DNA of 64,000 nucleotides, taken from the NCBI GenBank assembly GCA_949361645.1, contig OX442421.1, positions 517,001-581,000 on the forward strand. Direction: 5' to 3'. The stretch is from Spongilla lacustris (taxonomy: Eukaryota > Porifera > Demospongiae > Spongillida > Spongillidae). The translations under genes and the position numbers were made by a program. Positions 52,557 to 64,000 of this stretch are shown piece by piece (within the stretch, counting starts at the first letter, position 1; each line of letters begins with the position of its first letter). Under the pieces are notes generated by a model. The model did no database searches. It was not told the DNA's origin and saw only the letters and a list, made by a program, of their open reading frames with translations.

Positions 52557-55500
52557 CTCCACCTGGACTGGAAGGTCGGGGTCTCTCCGTCTCACTTGGA
52601 GAAAAGGTCTCTCTACCCGACTGGAAGAGAGGCGTCTCTCTACCTGACTGGAAAGCAGGGGTCTCTCTACCTGACTTGAAAAGAGGGGTCTCTCTACCTG
52701 ACTGGAAGGCAGGGGTCTCTCTACCTGACTGGAAAGAGAGGGGTCTCTCTACCTGACTGGAAAGAGAGGGGTCTCTCTACCTGACTGGAACTGAAGGATG
52801 ATCTCTGCCTGACACAGAGAGAGGGGGGTCTCTCTATTTGACAGAGAGAGAATACTTTTTCCTGTCTCACCCAGAGAGGGGTCTCTGTACCTGACAGGAC
52901 GAGAGGGGTCTCTCTACCTGACTGGATGTTAGGGGTCTCTCTATACCTGACTGGAACTGAAGGATGATCTCTGCCTGACACAGAGAGAGGGGTCTCTCTA
53001 TCTGACAGAAAGGGATCTGTCTCAGTCAGAGAGGGTTCTGTCAATCTGTCTGGAAGAGAATGGTCTCTCTACCTGACTGGAAGAGAGGAGTCTCTCTACC
53101 TGACTGGAACTGAAGGATGATCTCTGCCTGAGGGGTCTCTTAATTTGACAGAAAGTAAATCCTTTTTCTGTCTCACTCAGAGAGGGGTCTCTCTACCTGA
53201 CTGGAAGGAAAAGGTCTCTCTGTCTCACTCAGAGACGGGGGTCTCTCTACCTGACTGGAACTGAAAGGTGGTCTCTGCCTGACACAGAGAGAGGGGTCTC
53301 TCTGTCTGATAGAAAGAGAATGATTGTTCTGTCTCACTCAGAGAGGGGTCTCTCTACCTGACTGGAAGGGATGTTTTCTCTGTCTCACTTGGAGATAAGA
53401 GTCACTCTACCTGACTTGAAGACACGGGTCTCTCTACCTGACTGGAAGAGAAGGGTCTCTCCGAGACAGGGGTCTCTGTACCTGACTGAAAAAGACAGGT
53501 CTCTCTACTGGACTGGATAAGTAGGGTCTCTCTACCTGACCGGAAGAGAGGGGTCTCTGTACCTGACTGGAAGTATGGGGTCTCTCTACCTGACTGGAAC
53601 TGAAGGATGATCTCTGCCTGACACAGAAAGAGGGGTCTCTCTATCTGACAGAAAGAGAATGCTTTTTCTGTCTCAGTCAAAGAGGGTTCTCTCTATCTGA
53701 CAGAAAGAGAATGCTCTTTCTTTCTCACTCAGATATGGTTCTGCCTATCTGTCTGGAAGAGAAGGGTCTCTCTACCTGACTGGAAGAGAGGAGTCTCTCT
53801 ACCTGACTGGAACTGAAGGATGATCTCTGCCTGACACACAGAGAGGGGTCTCTCTATTTGACAGAGAGAATGCTTTTTTCTGTCTCACTCAGTGAGGGGT
53901 CTCTCTACCTGACTGGAAGAGAGGTGTCTCTGTACCTGAGTCTCTCTACCTGACTGGAACTGAAGGATGATCTCTGCCTGAGGGTTCTCTCTATTTGACA
54001 GAAAGAAAATGCTTTTTCTGTCTCACTCAGAGAGGGGTCTCTCTACCTGACTGGAAGAGAAAGGTCTCTCTGTCTCACTCAGAGACGGGGGGTCTCGCTT
54101 CTTGACTGGAACTGAAAGGTGATCTCTGCCTGACACAGAGAGAGGGGTCTCTCTATCGGACAGAAAAAGAATGATCTTTCTGTCGCACTCAGAGAGGGGT
54201 CTCGCTACCTGACTGATAGAGAGAGATCTCTCTACCTGACTGGAAAAGAGGGGTTTCTCTACCTGACTGGAGGAGAGGGGTCTCTGCACCTGACTAGAAG
54301 AGTGGGGTCTCTCTACCTGACTGGATCTCTGCCTGAGAGGTCTCTTAATTTGACAGAAAGAAAATGCTTTTTCTGTCTCACTCAGAGAGGAGTCTCTCTA
54401 CCTGACTGGAAGGGAGGGGTTTCTCCATTTCACTTGGAGAGGAAGGTCTCTTTACCTGACTGGAAGAGAATGGTCTCTCTGTCTCACTCAGATACGGGGG
54501 TCTGTCTTCCTGACTGGAACTGAAAGGTGATCTCTGCCTGACACAGAGAGAGAGGTCTCTCTGTCTGACAGAAAGAGAGTGATCTTTCTGTCTCACTCAG
54601 AGAGGGGTTTCTCTACCTGACTAGAAGAGATGGTCTCTCCGTCTCACTTGGAGATAAGAGTTACTCTACCTCCCTGGAAGACAGTGGTCTCTCTACCTTA
54701 CTGGAAGAGAAGGGTCTCTCAGACAGGGGTCTCTGTACCTGACTGGAAGAGAGGGATCTCTCTACCTGGCTGGAAGAGAGGAGTCTCTCCACCTGACTGG
54801 AACTGAAGGATAATCTCTGCCTGAGGGTTCTTTTAATTTGACAGAAAGAAAATGCTTTTTCTGTCTCACTCAGAGAGGGGTCTCTCTACCTGACTGGAAG
54901 GGATGGGTCTCTCCATATCACTAGGAGAGGAAGGTCTCTTTACCTGACTGGACGTAAATGGTCTCTGTCTCACTCAGAGACGGTGGTCTCTCTATCTGAC
55001 TGGAACTGAAAGGTGATCTCTACCTGACTGGAACTGAAAGGTGATCTCTGTCTGACACAGAGAGAGGGGTCTCTGTCTGACAGAAAGAAAATGCTTTTTC
55101 TGTCTCACTCAGAGAGCGGTCTCTCTACCTGACTGGAAGTGAGGGATCTCTCTGTGTGACTCACACAGAGGAGTCTATCTGCTGCCCTGATACAGACAGG
55201 TCGGTCTCTCTACCGGACTGGAAGGGATGGTCTCTCCGTCTCACTTGGAGATAAGAGTCACTCTACCTGACAGGAAGAGATGGGTCTCACAGACAGGGGT
55301 CTCTGTACCTGACTGGAAAAGAAGGGTCTCTCTACTTGACTGCAAGAGCAGGGTCTCTCTAACTGACCGGAAGAGAGGGGTCTCTGTACCTGACTGGATG
55401 AGTGGGGTCTCTCTACCTGACTGGAACTGAAGGATGATCTCTGCCTGACACAGAGAGAGGGGTCTCTCTATTTGACAGAAAGAGAATGTATTTTCTGTCT

Positions 55501-58500
55501 CACTCTTAGAGGGGTCTCTGTACCTGACAGGAAGAGAGGGGTCTCTCTACATGACTGGAAGAAAGGAGTCTCTTTACCTGACTGGAAGAGAGGGATCTCT
55601 CTACCTGGCTGGACGAGAGGAGTCTCTCTACCTGACTGGAACTGAAGGATAATCTCTGCCTGAAGGGTCTCTTAATTTGACAGAAAGAAGATGCTTTTTC
55701 TGTCTCACTCAGAGAGGGGTCTCTCTACCTGACTGGAAGGGAGGGGTCTCTCCATATCACTTGGAAAGGAAGGTCTCTTTACCTGACTGGAAGTGAATGT
55801 TCTCTCTGTCTCACTCAGAGACGGTGGTCTCTCTACCTGACTGGAACTGAAAGGTGATCTCTACCTGACTGGAACTGAAAGGTGATCTCTGTCTGACACA
55901 GAGAGAGGGGTCTCTCTGTCTGACAGAAAGAAAATGCTTTTTCTGTCTCACTCAGAGAGCGGTCTCTCTACCTGACTGGAAGTGAGGGATCTCTCTGTGT
56001 GACTCACACAGAGGAGTCTATCTGCTGCCCTGATACAGACAGGTCGGTCTCTCTACCGGACTGGAAGGGATGGTCTCTCCGTCTCACTTGGAGATAAGAG
56101 TCACTCTACCGCACTGGAAGAGATGCCCTTCCCCACCGAGCCAACGTAGGAACAGGAGTCACACACGGCGTGTCTCCATCCGCCAAAGTAGACCATGCGG
56201 AAGGAAGGAACGTAGATGCGTATGACGGCGCTCACAGACAGGGGTCTCTGTACCTGACTGGAAGAGAGGGGTCTCTGTACCTGACTGGAAGAGTGGGGTC
56301 TCTCTACCTGACTGGAACTGAAGGATGATCTCTGCCTGACACAGAGAGAGGGGTCTCTCTATTTGATAGAAAAAGAATGCTTTTTCTGTCTCACTCAGAG
56401 AGGGTTCTCTCTATCTGACAGAAAGAGAATGCTCTTTCTTTCTTACTCAGATAGGGTTCTGTCTATCTGTCTGGAACAGAAGGGTCTCTCTACCTGACTG
56501 GAAGAGAGGAGTCTCTCTACCTGACTGGAACTGAAGGATAATCTCTGCCTGACACACAGAGAGGAGTCTCTCTATTTGACAGAAAGAGAATGCTTTTTCT
56601 GTCTCACTCAGAGAGGGTCTCTGTACCTGACAGGAAGAGAGGGGTCTCTCTACCTGACTGAAAGATAGGGGTCTCGTGTCTCTGTACCTGACTGGAAGGC
56701 AGGAGTCTCTCACCTGACTGGAACTGAAGGATGATCTTTGCCTCTCTATTTGACAGAAAGAAAATGCTTTTTCTGTCTCACTGATAAAGGGGTCGCTCTA
56801 CCTGACTGGAAGGGAGGAGTCTCTTCATTTCACTTGGAGAGAAAGGTCTCTCTACCTGACTGGAAGAGGAAGGTCTCTCTGTCTCACTCAGAGATGGGGG
56901 GTCTCGCTTCCTGACTGAAACTGAAAGGTGATCTCTGCCTGATACAGAGAGAGGGGTCTCTCTATCTGACAGAAAGTGTATGATCTTTCTGTCTCACTCA
57001 GAGAGGGGTCTCGCTACCTGACTGATAAAGAGAGATCTCTCTACCTGACTGGATAAGAGAGCGATCTCTCTACCTGACTGGAAGAGAGGGGTCTCTCTAC
57101 CTGACTGTAATAGTAGGGTCTCTCTACCTAACTGGAAGAGAGGGGTCTCTCTACCTGACTGGAAGAGAGGGGTCTCTGTACCTAACTGGAAGAGAGGGAT
57201 CTCTCACCCTGACCGGAAGAGAGAGGTCTCTGTACCTGATTGGAAGAGTGGGGCTTCTCTACCTGAATGGAACTGAAGGATGATCTCTGCCTGACACACA
57301 GAGAGGGGCCTCTCTATGTGACATAAAAGAGAATGCTCCTTCTGTCACACTCAGAGAGGGTTCTGTCTATTTGTTAGGAAGAGAAGGGTCTCTCTACCTA
57401 ACTGGACGAGAGGGGTCTCTCTCTACCTTACTTGAAAAGAGGGGTCTTTCTACCTGACTGGAAGAGAGGGGTCTCTCTACCTACCTGGACGAGTTGGGTA
57501 TCTCTACCTGACTTGAAAAGAGGGGTCTCTCTACCTGACTGGAAGAGTGGGGTCGATCTAACTGAGGGGTCTCTCTACCTGACCGGAACTGAACGATGAT
57601 CTCTGCCAGACACAGAGTGAGGGGTCTTTCCATTTGACAGAATGAAAATGCTTTTTCTGTCTCACTCAGAGAGGGGTCTCTCTTCATGACCGCAAAGAGG
57701 AGTCTCTCTACCTGACAGAAAGAAAATGCTTTTTCTGTCTCACTCAGAGAGAAGTCTCTCTTCATGACCGGAAAAGAGGAGTCTCTCTACCTGATTGAAA
57801 GGGAGGAGTCTCTGTACCTGACTGGAAGAGAGGGGTCTTTCTGTGTCACTCTGACAGAGGAGTCTATCTGTTGCTCCGGTACAGAGAGGTCGGTCTCTAC
57901 GTATGACTGGACGAGAGGGGTCTCTATTTGACTGGAAGGGAGGGGTCTCTCCATTTCATTTGGAGAGGAAGGTCTCTCTACCTGACTGGAAGAGAATGGT
58001 CTCTCTGTTTCACTCAGAGACAAGGGTCTCTGTAACTGACTGGAAAAGAGGGGTGTCTCTATTTGACTGGAAGAGAAGGGTCTCTCTCCCTGACCGGAAG
58101 AGAGAGGTCTCTGTACCTGACTGGAAGTGTGGGTTTTCTCTACCTGACTTTAACTGAAGGATTATCTCTGCCTGACACAGAGAGAGGGGTCTCTCTATCT
58201 GACATAAATGAGAATGCTCTGTCTGTCTCGCTCAGAGACGTGTCTGTCTATCTGCCTGGAAGAGAAGGGTCTCTCTACCTGACTGGAAGAGAGTGGTCTC
58301 TGTACCTGACTGGAACTGAAGGATGATCTCTGCCTGACACTGAGAGAGGGGTCTCTCTAATTGACAGAAAGAAAATGCTCTTTCTTGCTCACTCAGAGAG
58401 GAGTCTCTCTACCTGACTGGAAGAGTTGGCTCTTTCTACCTGACTTGAAAAGAGGTGTGACTGGAAAAGAGGGGTCTCTCTACCTTACTGGAAGAGTTGG

Positions 58501-59235
58501 GTCTCTCTACCAGACTTGAAAAGAGGGGTCTCTCTACCTGACTGGAAGAGAGGGGTCTGTCTAACTGACTGGAAGTGTGGGGTCTCTCTACCTGACCAGA
58601 ACTGAACGATGATCTCTGCCTGAGGGGTCTCTCTATTTGACAGAAAGAAAATGCTTTTTCTGTTCACTCAGAGAGGGGTCTCTCTTCATGACCGGAAAAG
58701 AAGAGTCTCTCTACCTGATTGAAAGGGAGGAGTCTCTGTACCTGACTGGAAGAGAGGGGTCTGTCTGTGTCACTCAGACAGAGGAGTCTATCTGCTGCTC
58801 TGGTACAGAGAGGTCGGTCTCTACACATGATTGGAAGAGAGGGGTCTCTCTACTTGACTGGAAAGGAGGGGTCTCTCCATTTCACTTGGAGAGTAATGTC
58901 TCTCTACCTGACTGGAAGAGATTGGTTTCTCCGTCTCACTCAGAGACGGGGGTCTCTGTACCTGACTGGAAGAGAATGGTCTATCTGTCTTACTCGGAGA
59001 CAGGGGTCTCTGTACCTGACTGGAAGAGAGGGGTCTCTCTACTTAACTGGGAGAGACGTGTCTCACTACCTGACTGGAAGAGAGGGGTCTCTCTACCTGA
59101 CTGGAAGAGAGGGGTCTCTCTACCTGACTGGAAGAGAGAGGTCTCTCTACCTGACTGGAAGGGAGGGGTGCTTCTACCGGACTGGAAGAGAGGGGTCTCT
59201 CTACCTGACTGGATGAGAAGAGTCTCCTACTCCCT
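52557..59235 (+). repeat. Satellite D, forward array
   Basis: About 6.7 kb of minisatellite. The basic unit is 27 bp (CTGACTGGAAGAGAGGGGTC then TCTCTAC). Variant blocks in a loose higher-order pattern are CTGGAACTGAAGGATGATCT, GACAGAAAGAGAATGC, TTTTTCTGTCTCACTCAGAG and TTTCACTTGGAGA. A ~170-bp block occurs twice in direct orientation, 840 bp apart (about 55100-55270 and 55940-56110). Repeated 9-residue frames (VSLPDWKRG and the like) are by-products. Confidence 0.97.
56126..56235 (-). other. Non-satellite island in satellite D, left copy
   Basis: About 110 bp unlike the surrounding repeat. The minus strand is open: RIYVPSFRMVYFGGWRHAVC, DSCSYVGSVGKG. Composition and CG content look like captured coding sequence, but the source is not recognised. 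An identical mirror copy is at 62930-63040. Confidence 0.75.
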
Positions 59236-59241
59236 CTTCAG

Positions 59242-59330
59242 GAGACAGTGGTGTTATAATTGCGTACCTGCAGCCCAACGTGGAGAACCTGGTAGAGAAG
59301 TATGATCATATGTTGTCTATACCACACTAG
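59242..59330 (+). CDS. Possible terminal exon in the satellite D spacer
   Basis: CTCCCTCTTCAG ends at 59241 as a good acceptor. The following frame (after two phase bases) reads DSGVIIAYLQPNVENLVEKY, DHMLSIPH and a TAG stop at 59328-59330. AATAAA at 59691-59696 could be the poly(A) signal. The residue pattern looks like real protein, but the family is not recognised. Upstream exons would lie beyond or inside the satellite. Confidence 0.4.
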
Positions 59331-60471
59331 GACCATGCTTCTCCTCCAGTGATGGAGGAAGAAGGGACTGGAGACACTAAAACTTTCCTCTGCCACCAAC
59401 CATAGTACATGGTGGAGTGTAGTCAGAGTCACATGACTCTAACTGTGTTTTGTGTATGTAGAGTATTAAATTAATACATCAATCTTTAGAAACTGCCAGA
59501 TGAAGTGTTTTTGTTATACATGTACATGTACATGGTATAGGAACATCTCCTGCTGTGAAATTGTGTACCGAAGGAGCTACATGTATTGGGTTCTAGCAGT
59601 ACCACTCTCTGTGCTAACACTCAGAGGGACCTCGTTTAACTGTTAGACAGATAAACCTCTCTGCCTTCGAGATGGGAGGCCGGGCAGGGAAATAAAGATC
59701 TAGAAAGGGTGGCATTGATAGGTACAGTGGAGAGGGGGGCAGAAGTGAGAATATTTAAGCATAAAAATAGTTGTTACATGCATTGTGGGGGGGTTTAATC
59801 ATGTCTGTGGAGGTGGGTATGCATGTGTGTGGTAGGTATGAGCCTTTTTCCTTCCTCCTCCTGGGAAAGTGTGTGCATAGGGGTATTGTGAGTCAAAAGA
59901 AAGGAAGTGAAAGTAAGCAAGTGGGTATCCCTTTGATGTCTAGTAGTAGACAGTAGGAGGGGCTTGAAACACCTCTCCATGACCTCTATGAATAATTTGC
60001 ATTGATTATGACACCTGCAGGGCTTTATTGGTAAGAAACCAAATGTAGATCTGAGTCTTCTTATGCTCCTATGCACAAAGTTAAGCTTGCATAGTACTAA
60101 TTTAGAACACACATAAGTGTGTGTAAATGACAGATACTTTAAACTACACTATTTTCACAAACAAATACATAAACAAATAAACTGAAACTTTTTCACAATT
60201 ACATGCTCACAGAACACAGATACTTACATTAATACACTGACACAAATACATCTGCAGATATAAAAAAATTATATCCTTCTTATAGGACCAAAAAAATAAA
60301 CTTCAATTCAAGCCTGTGAAAAGCACAGGAAATAAGGACCAATTATTTTGGCAGGAACCAATAAAAACACTCAAAAAGTGCTGCAGGAAAGTTAACCTAC
60401 CCTATTCAGCATGCCTCGATCAAACCTTACAAAACAACAAAAATAACACTGACAACTCTCCACAATCTATT
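59331..60471. other. Spacer between opposed satellite D arrays
   Basis: AT-rich in its right half (60100-60470), with TACATGTACATGTACATG at 59517-59534 and a possible poly(A) signal at 59691. No other gene is seen. Confidence 0.5.
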
Positions 60472-61414
60472 TCAGTCTGGTAGAGACACCCCTCTCTTCC
60501 AGTCAGTTACAGAGACCCCCATCACCGAGTGAGAAAGATAGACCATTCTCTTCCAGTCAGGTACAGAGACCCCCGCCTCTGAGTGAGACAGAGAGACCAT
60601 TCTCTTCCAGTCAGTTAGAGAGACCTTCCTCTCCAAGTGAAATGGAGATATCCCTCCCTTCCAGTCAGGTAGAGAAACCCCACTCTTCCAGTCAAGTACA
60701 GAGACCCCTCTTTTCCAGTCAGGTACAGAGACCTCTGTCTGTGAGACCCCTCTCTTCCAGTCAGGTAGAGTGACTCTAATCTCCAAGTGAGACCGGCATA
60801 GAGAGACCGACCTGTCTGTACCAGGGAATCAGATAGACTCCTCTGTCTGAGTGACACAGATAGATCCCACTCTTCCTGTCAGGTAGAGAGACCCCTCTCT
60901 CTGAGTGAGACATAGGGACCATTCTCTTTCAGTGAAGTAGAGAGACCAGACAGGTAGATAGACACCTTTGCACGACAGAGCCAGAAGGATTTCTATCTCT
61001 GCGTGAAACAGAGAGAACCCTCTCTTCCAGTCAGCTAGAGAGACCTTACTCTTCCAGTCAGGTAGAGAGACCTCTCTTTTCAAGTCAGGTAGACAGACCC
61101 CTCTCTTCCAGTCAGGTAGAGAGACCCCTCATTTCAAGTCAGGTCGACAGACCTCTCTCTTCCAGTCAGGTAGAGAGACCGCTCTCTTCCAGTCAGGTAG
61201 AGAGAGCCCTCTCTTCCAGTCAGATAGAGAGACACCTCTTTTCAAGTCAGGTGGAAAGACCCCTCTCTTCCAGTCAGGTACAGAGACCCCTCTCTTCCAG
61301 TAATATTACGAGACCCCTATCTTCCAGTCCGGTAGAGAGATCCCTCTCTTCCTGTTAGGTATAGAGACCCCTCTCTGAGTGAGACAGAAAAAGCATTCAC
61401 TTTCTGTCAAATAG

Positions 61415-61555
61415 CTGACAGAAAGGCAGCATGTGTGTGCGTGTGTGTGTGTGTGTTGGGGGGGGGGGCGGCAATCAGAGTATCCCCCCCCGCATGACAG
61501 ACGTAACCTTCCTTTTTACTAGAAAGTGAGTCCTCGGCTCCTCGCCACAATTTAG
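61415..61555. repeat. G-run/GT repeat element, copy 2 (inserted in satellite D)
   Basis: CTGACAGAAAGGCAGC, then a GT run, GGGGGGG, GGCGGCAATCAG, a C-run and CTCCTCGCCAC: the same order as 18826-18940. It interrupts the satellite inside the sentence TCAAATAG...AGAGAGACC. Confidence 0.65.
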
Positions 61556-62929
61556 AGAGACCACTCTCTGCGTGTCAGGCAGAGATCATCCTTCAGTTCC
61601 AGTCAGGTAGAGAGACCCCTCTCTTCCAGTCAGGTAGAGAGACCCCTCTTTTCAAGTCAGGTCGACAGACCTCTCTATTCCAGTCAGGTATACCTGACTT
61701 GAATACAGGGGTCTGTCGACCTGACTTGAAAAGAGGGGTCTCTCTACCTGACTGGAAGAGAGGGGTCTCTCTATTTCATTGGAAGAAAGGGGTCTCTCTA
61801 CCTTACTGGACGAGAAGGGTCTTTGTGTCTATAGAGAGATCCCTCTCTTCCAGTCCTGTAGAGAGACCTCTCTATTCCAGTTAAGTAGGGAGACACCTTT
61901 TTTCCAGACAGGTACAAAGACCCCTGTATCTGAGTTAGACACAGAGACCCTTCGGCCTTCTCTTCCAGTCAGTTAGAGAGACCCTTCTATTCCAGTAAGG
62001 TAGAGAGACCCCTCTCTTCCAGTCAGGTAGAGAGACCTCTCTCTTTCTGTCAGGTAGAGAGACCCCTCTCTTTCCGTCAGGTTGAGAGACCCCTCTCTTT
62101 TAGTCAGGTAGAGAGACCCTTCTCTTCCAGTAAGGTAGAGAGACACTTCTCTTCCAGTCAGGTAGAGAGACCCTCTCTGAGTGAGACAGAAAGATCATTC
62201 TCTTTCTGTCAGATAGAGAGACCAAGACCCCCGTCTCTGAGTGAGACAGAGAGACCACTTTCTTCCAGTCAGGTAGAGAGACCTTCCACTCCAAGTGAAA
62301 TGGGGAGAGCCCTCCCCTCCAGTCAGGTAGAGACGCCCTTCTCTGAGTGAGACAGAAAAAGCATTTTCTTTCTGTCAGATAGAGAGATCCCTCAGGCAGA
62401 GGTCATCCTTCAGTTCCAGTCAGGAGGAGAGACTCCTCTCTTCCAGTCAGGTACAGAGACACCTCTCTTCCAGCCAGGTAGAGAGACTCCTCTCTTCCAG
62501 TCAGGTAGAGAGACCCTTCTCTTCCAGACAGATAGACAGAACCCTCTCTGAGTGAGACAGAAAAAGCATTCTCTTTCTGTCAAATAGAGAGACTCCTCTC
62601 TGTGTGTCAGGCAGAGATTATCCTTCAGTTCCAGTCAGGTAGAGAGACTCCTCTCTTCCAGTCAGGTAGAGAGACCCTTCTGTTCCAGACAGATAGACAG
62701 AACCCTATCTGAGTAAGAAAGAAAGAGCATTCTCTTTCTGTCAGATAGAGAGAACCCTCTCTGAGTGAGACAGAAAAAGCATTCTTTTTCTATCAAATAG
62801 AGAGACCCCTCTCTCTGTGTCAGGCAGAGATCATCCTTCAGTTCCAGTCAGGTAGAGAGACCCCACTCTTCCAGTCAGGTACAGAGACCCCTCTCTTCCA
62901 GTCAGGTACAGAGACCCCTGTCTGTGAGC

Positions 62930-63040
62930 GCCGTCATACGCATCTACGTTCCTTCCTTCCGCATGGTCTACTTTGGCGGATGGAGACACGCCGTGTGTGA
63001 CTCCTGTTCCTACGTTGGCTCGGTGGGGAAGGGCATCTCT
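62930..63040 (+). other. Non-satellite island in satellite D, right copy
   Basis: Mirror image of 56126-56235, here open on the plus strand with the same residues (MVYFGGWRHAVCDSCSYVGS). Flanked on both sides by the same satellite variants as the left copy. Confidence 0.75.
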
Positions 63041-64000
63041 TCCAGTGCGGTAGAGTGACTCTTATCTCCAAGTGAGACGGAGAGACCATCCCTTCCAGTC
63101 CGGTAGAGAGACCGACCTGTCTGTATCAGGGCAGCAGATAGACTCCTCTGTGTGAGTCACACAGAGAGATCCCTCACTTCCAGTCAGGTAGAGAGACCGC
63201 TCTCTGAGTGAGACAGAAAAAGCATTTTCTTTCTGTCAGACAGAGAGACCCCTCTCTCTGTGTCAGACAGAGATCACCTTTCAGTTCCAGTCAGGTAGAG
63301 ATCACCTTTCAGTTCCAGTCAGGTAGAGAGACCACCGTCTCTGAGTGAGACAGAGAGAACATTCACTTCCAGTCAGGTAAAGAGACCTTCCTTTCCAAGT
63401 GATATGGAGAGACCCCTCCCTTCCAGTCAGGTAGAGAGACCCCTCTCTGAGTGAGACAGAAAAAGCATCTTCTTTCTGTCAAATTAAGAGACCCTTCAGG
63501 CAGAGATTATCCTTCAGTTCCAGTCAGGTAGAGAGACTCCTCTCGTCCAGCCAGGTAGAGAGATCCCTCTCTTCCAGTCAGGTAAAGAGACTCCTTTCTT
63601 CCAGTCATGTAGAGAGACCCCTCTCTTCCTGTCAGGTACAGAGACCCCTCTAAGAGTGAGACAGAAAATACATTCTCTTTCTGTCAAATAGAGAGACCCC
63701 TCTCTCTGTGTCAGGCAGAGATCATCCTTCAGTTCCAGTCAGGTAGAGAGACCCCACTCATCCAGTCAGGTACAGAGACCCCTCTCTTCCGGTCAGTTAG
63801 AGAGACCCTGCTCTTGCAGTCAAGTAGAGAGACCCTTCTTTTCCAGTCAGGTACAGAGACCCCTGTCTGTGAGACCCATCTCTTCCTGTCAGGTAGAGTG
63901 ACTCTTATCTCCAAGTGAGACGGAGAGACCATCCCTTCCAGTCCGGTAGAGAGACCGACCTGTCTGTATCAGGGCAGCAGATAGACTCCTCTGTGTGAGT

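Larger units (their letters stand above)
60472..64000 (-). repeat. Satellite D, reverse array (cut by window end)
   Basis: The same family in reverse complement (TCTCTTCCAGTCAGGTAGAG, CAGAAAAAGCATTCTC, ATCATCCTTCAGTTCCAGTC). 62541-64000 matches the reverse complement of 55159-56618 at a constant coordinate sum of 119159. A short switch back to plus orientation occurs at about 61689-61830. Confidence 0.97.

Noticed and set aside
52511..59305. Satellite D considered as exons of a repeat-domain protein
   Set aside because: Both strands and several frames stay open, higher-order blocks of differing length break any single frame, and no splice pattern joins the open parts.

Overview
The window looks like nuclear DNA from an early-branching animal, most likely a demosponge. 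That is an inference. It rests on animal-type genes (a PCGF1-like Polycomb RING protein, a Pumilio/PUF exon chain, succinate-semialdehyde dehydrogenase), introns that are often only 50-60 bp, transposons of animal type, and a striking abundance of the palindrome TACATGTA. Nothing looks bacterial. Most long open frames lie inside tandem repeats and are not genes.

Layout. 1-8265: satellite A (about 138-143 bp units) in two opposite arrays around a 1.3-kb spacer. 8266-12000: AT-rich, gene-free. 12005-13875: satellite B, 13 very uniform 143-bp units, nearly all carrying an E-box and an ETS-type site. 14045-20033: minisatellites and palindromic MITE-like elements. 20034-24402: a 4.37-kb foldback element with 1.5-1.7-kb near-identical inverted arms around six direct and one inverted ~240-bp repeats. 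24403-31800: decayed transposons (non-LTR retrotransposon 3' end, hAT transposase), a tRNA-derived SINE-like unit, and a cluster of GC-rich triloop hairpins.

31808-32245 is a long polypyrimidine tract. 32792-35044 is a nine-exon PCGF1-like gene with complete RING and RAWUL domains but a 2-nt frame break. 39388-39905 is a three-exon Pumilio-repeat fragment. 40725-42634 is a pogo-like transposon that keeps its helix-turn-helix region and C-terminal zinc finger but lacks the catalytic core. 43318-44829 is a Ulp1/C48 protease-PHD pseudogene. 45214-45830 is a succinate-semialdehyde dehydrogenase pseudogene carrying a 4 x 25-bp repeat. 45860-52500 is mostly repeats, including a 31-bp minisatellite.

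52557-64000 is satellite D, a ~27-bp-based minisatellite with higher-order structure, again in two opposite arrays around a 1.2-kb spacer. Parts of the two arrays form a colinear inverted repeat of at least 1,460 bp that runs off the window edge.

How it fits together: there is no operon-like cooperation. PCGF1 (chromatin silencing) and Pumilio (mRNA control) are the only host-gene candidates of clear identity; the rest is repeat and transposon history. Three separate large inverted-repeat structures in 64 kb are the most unusual property of this window.
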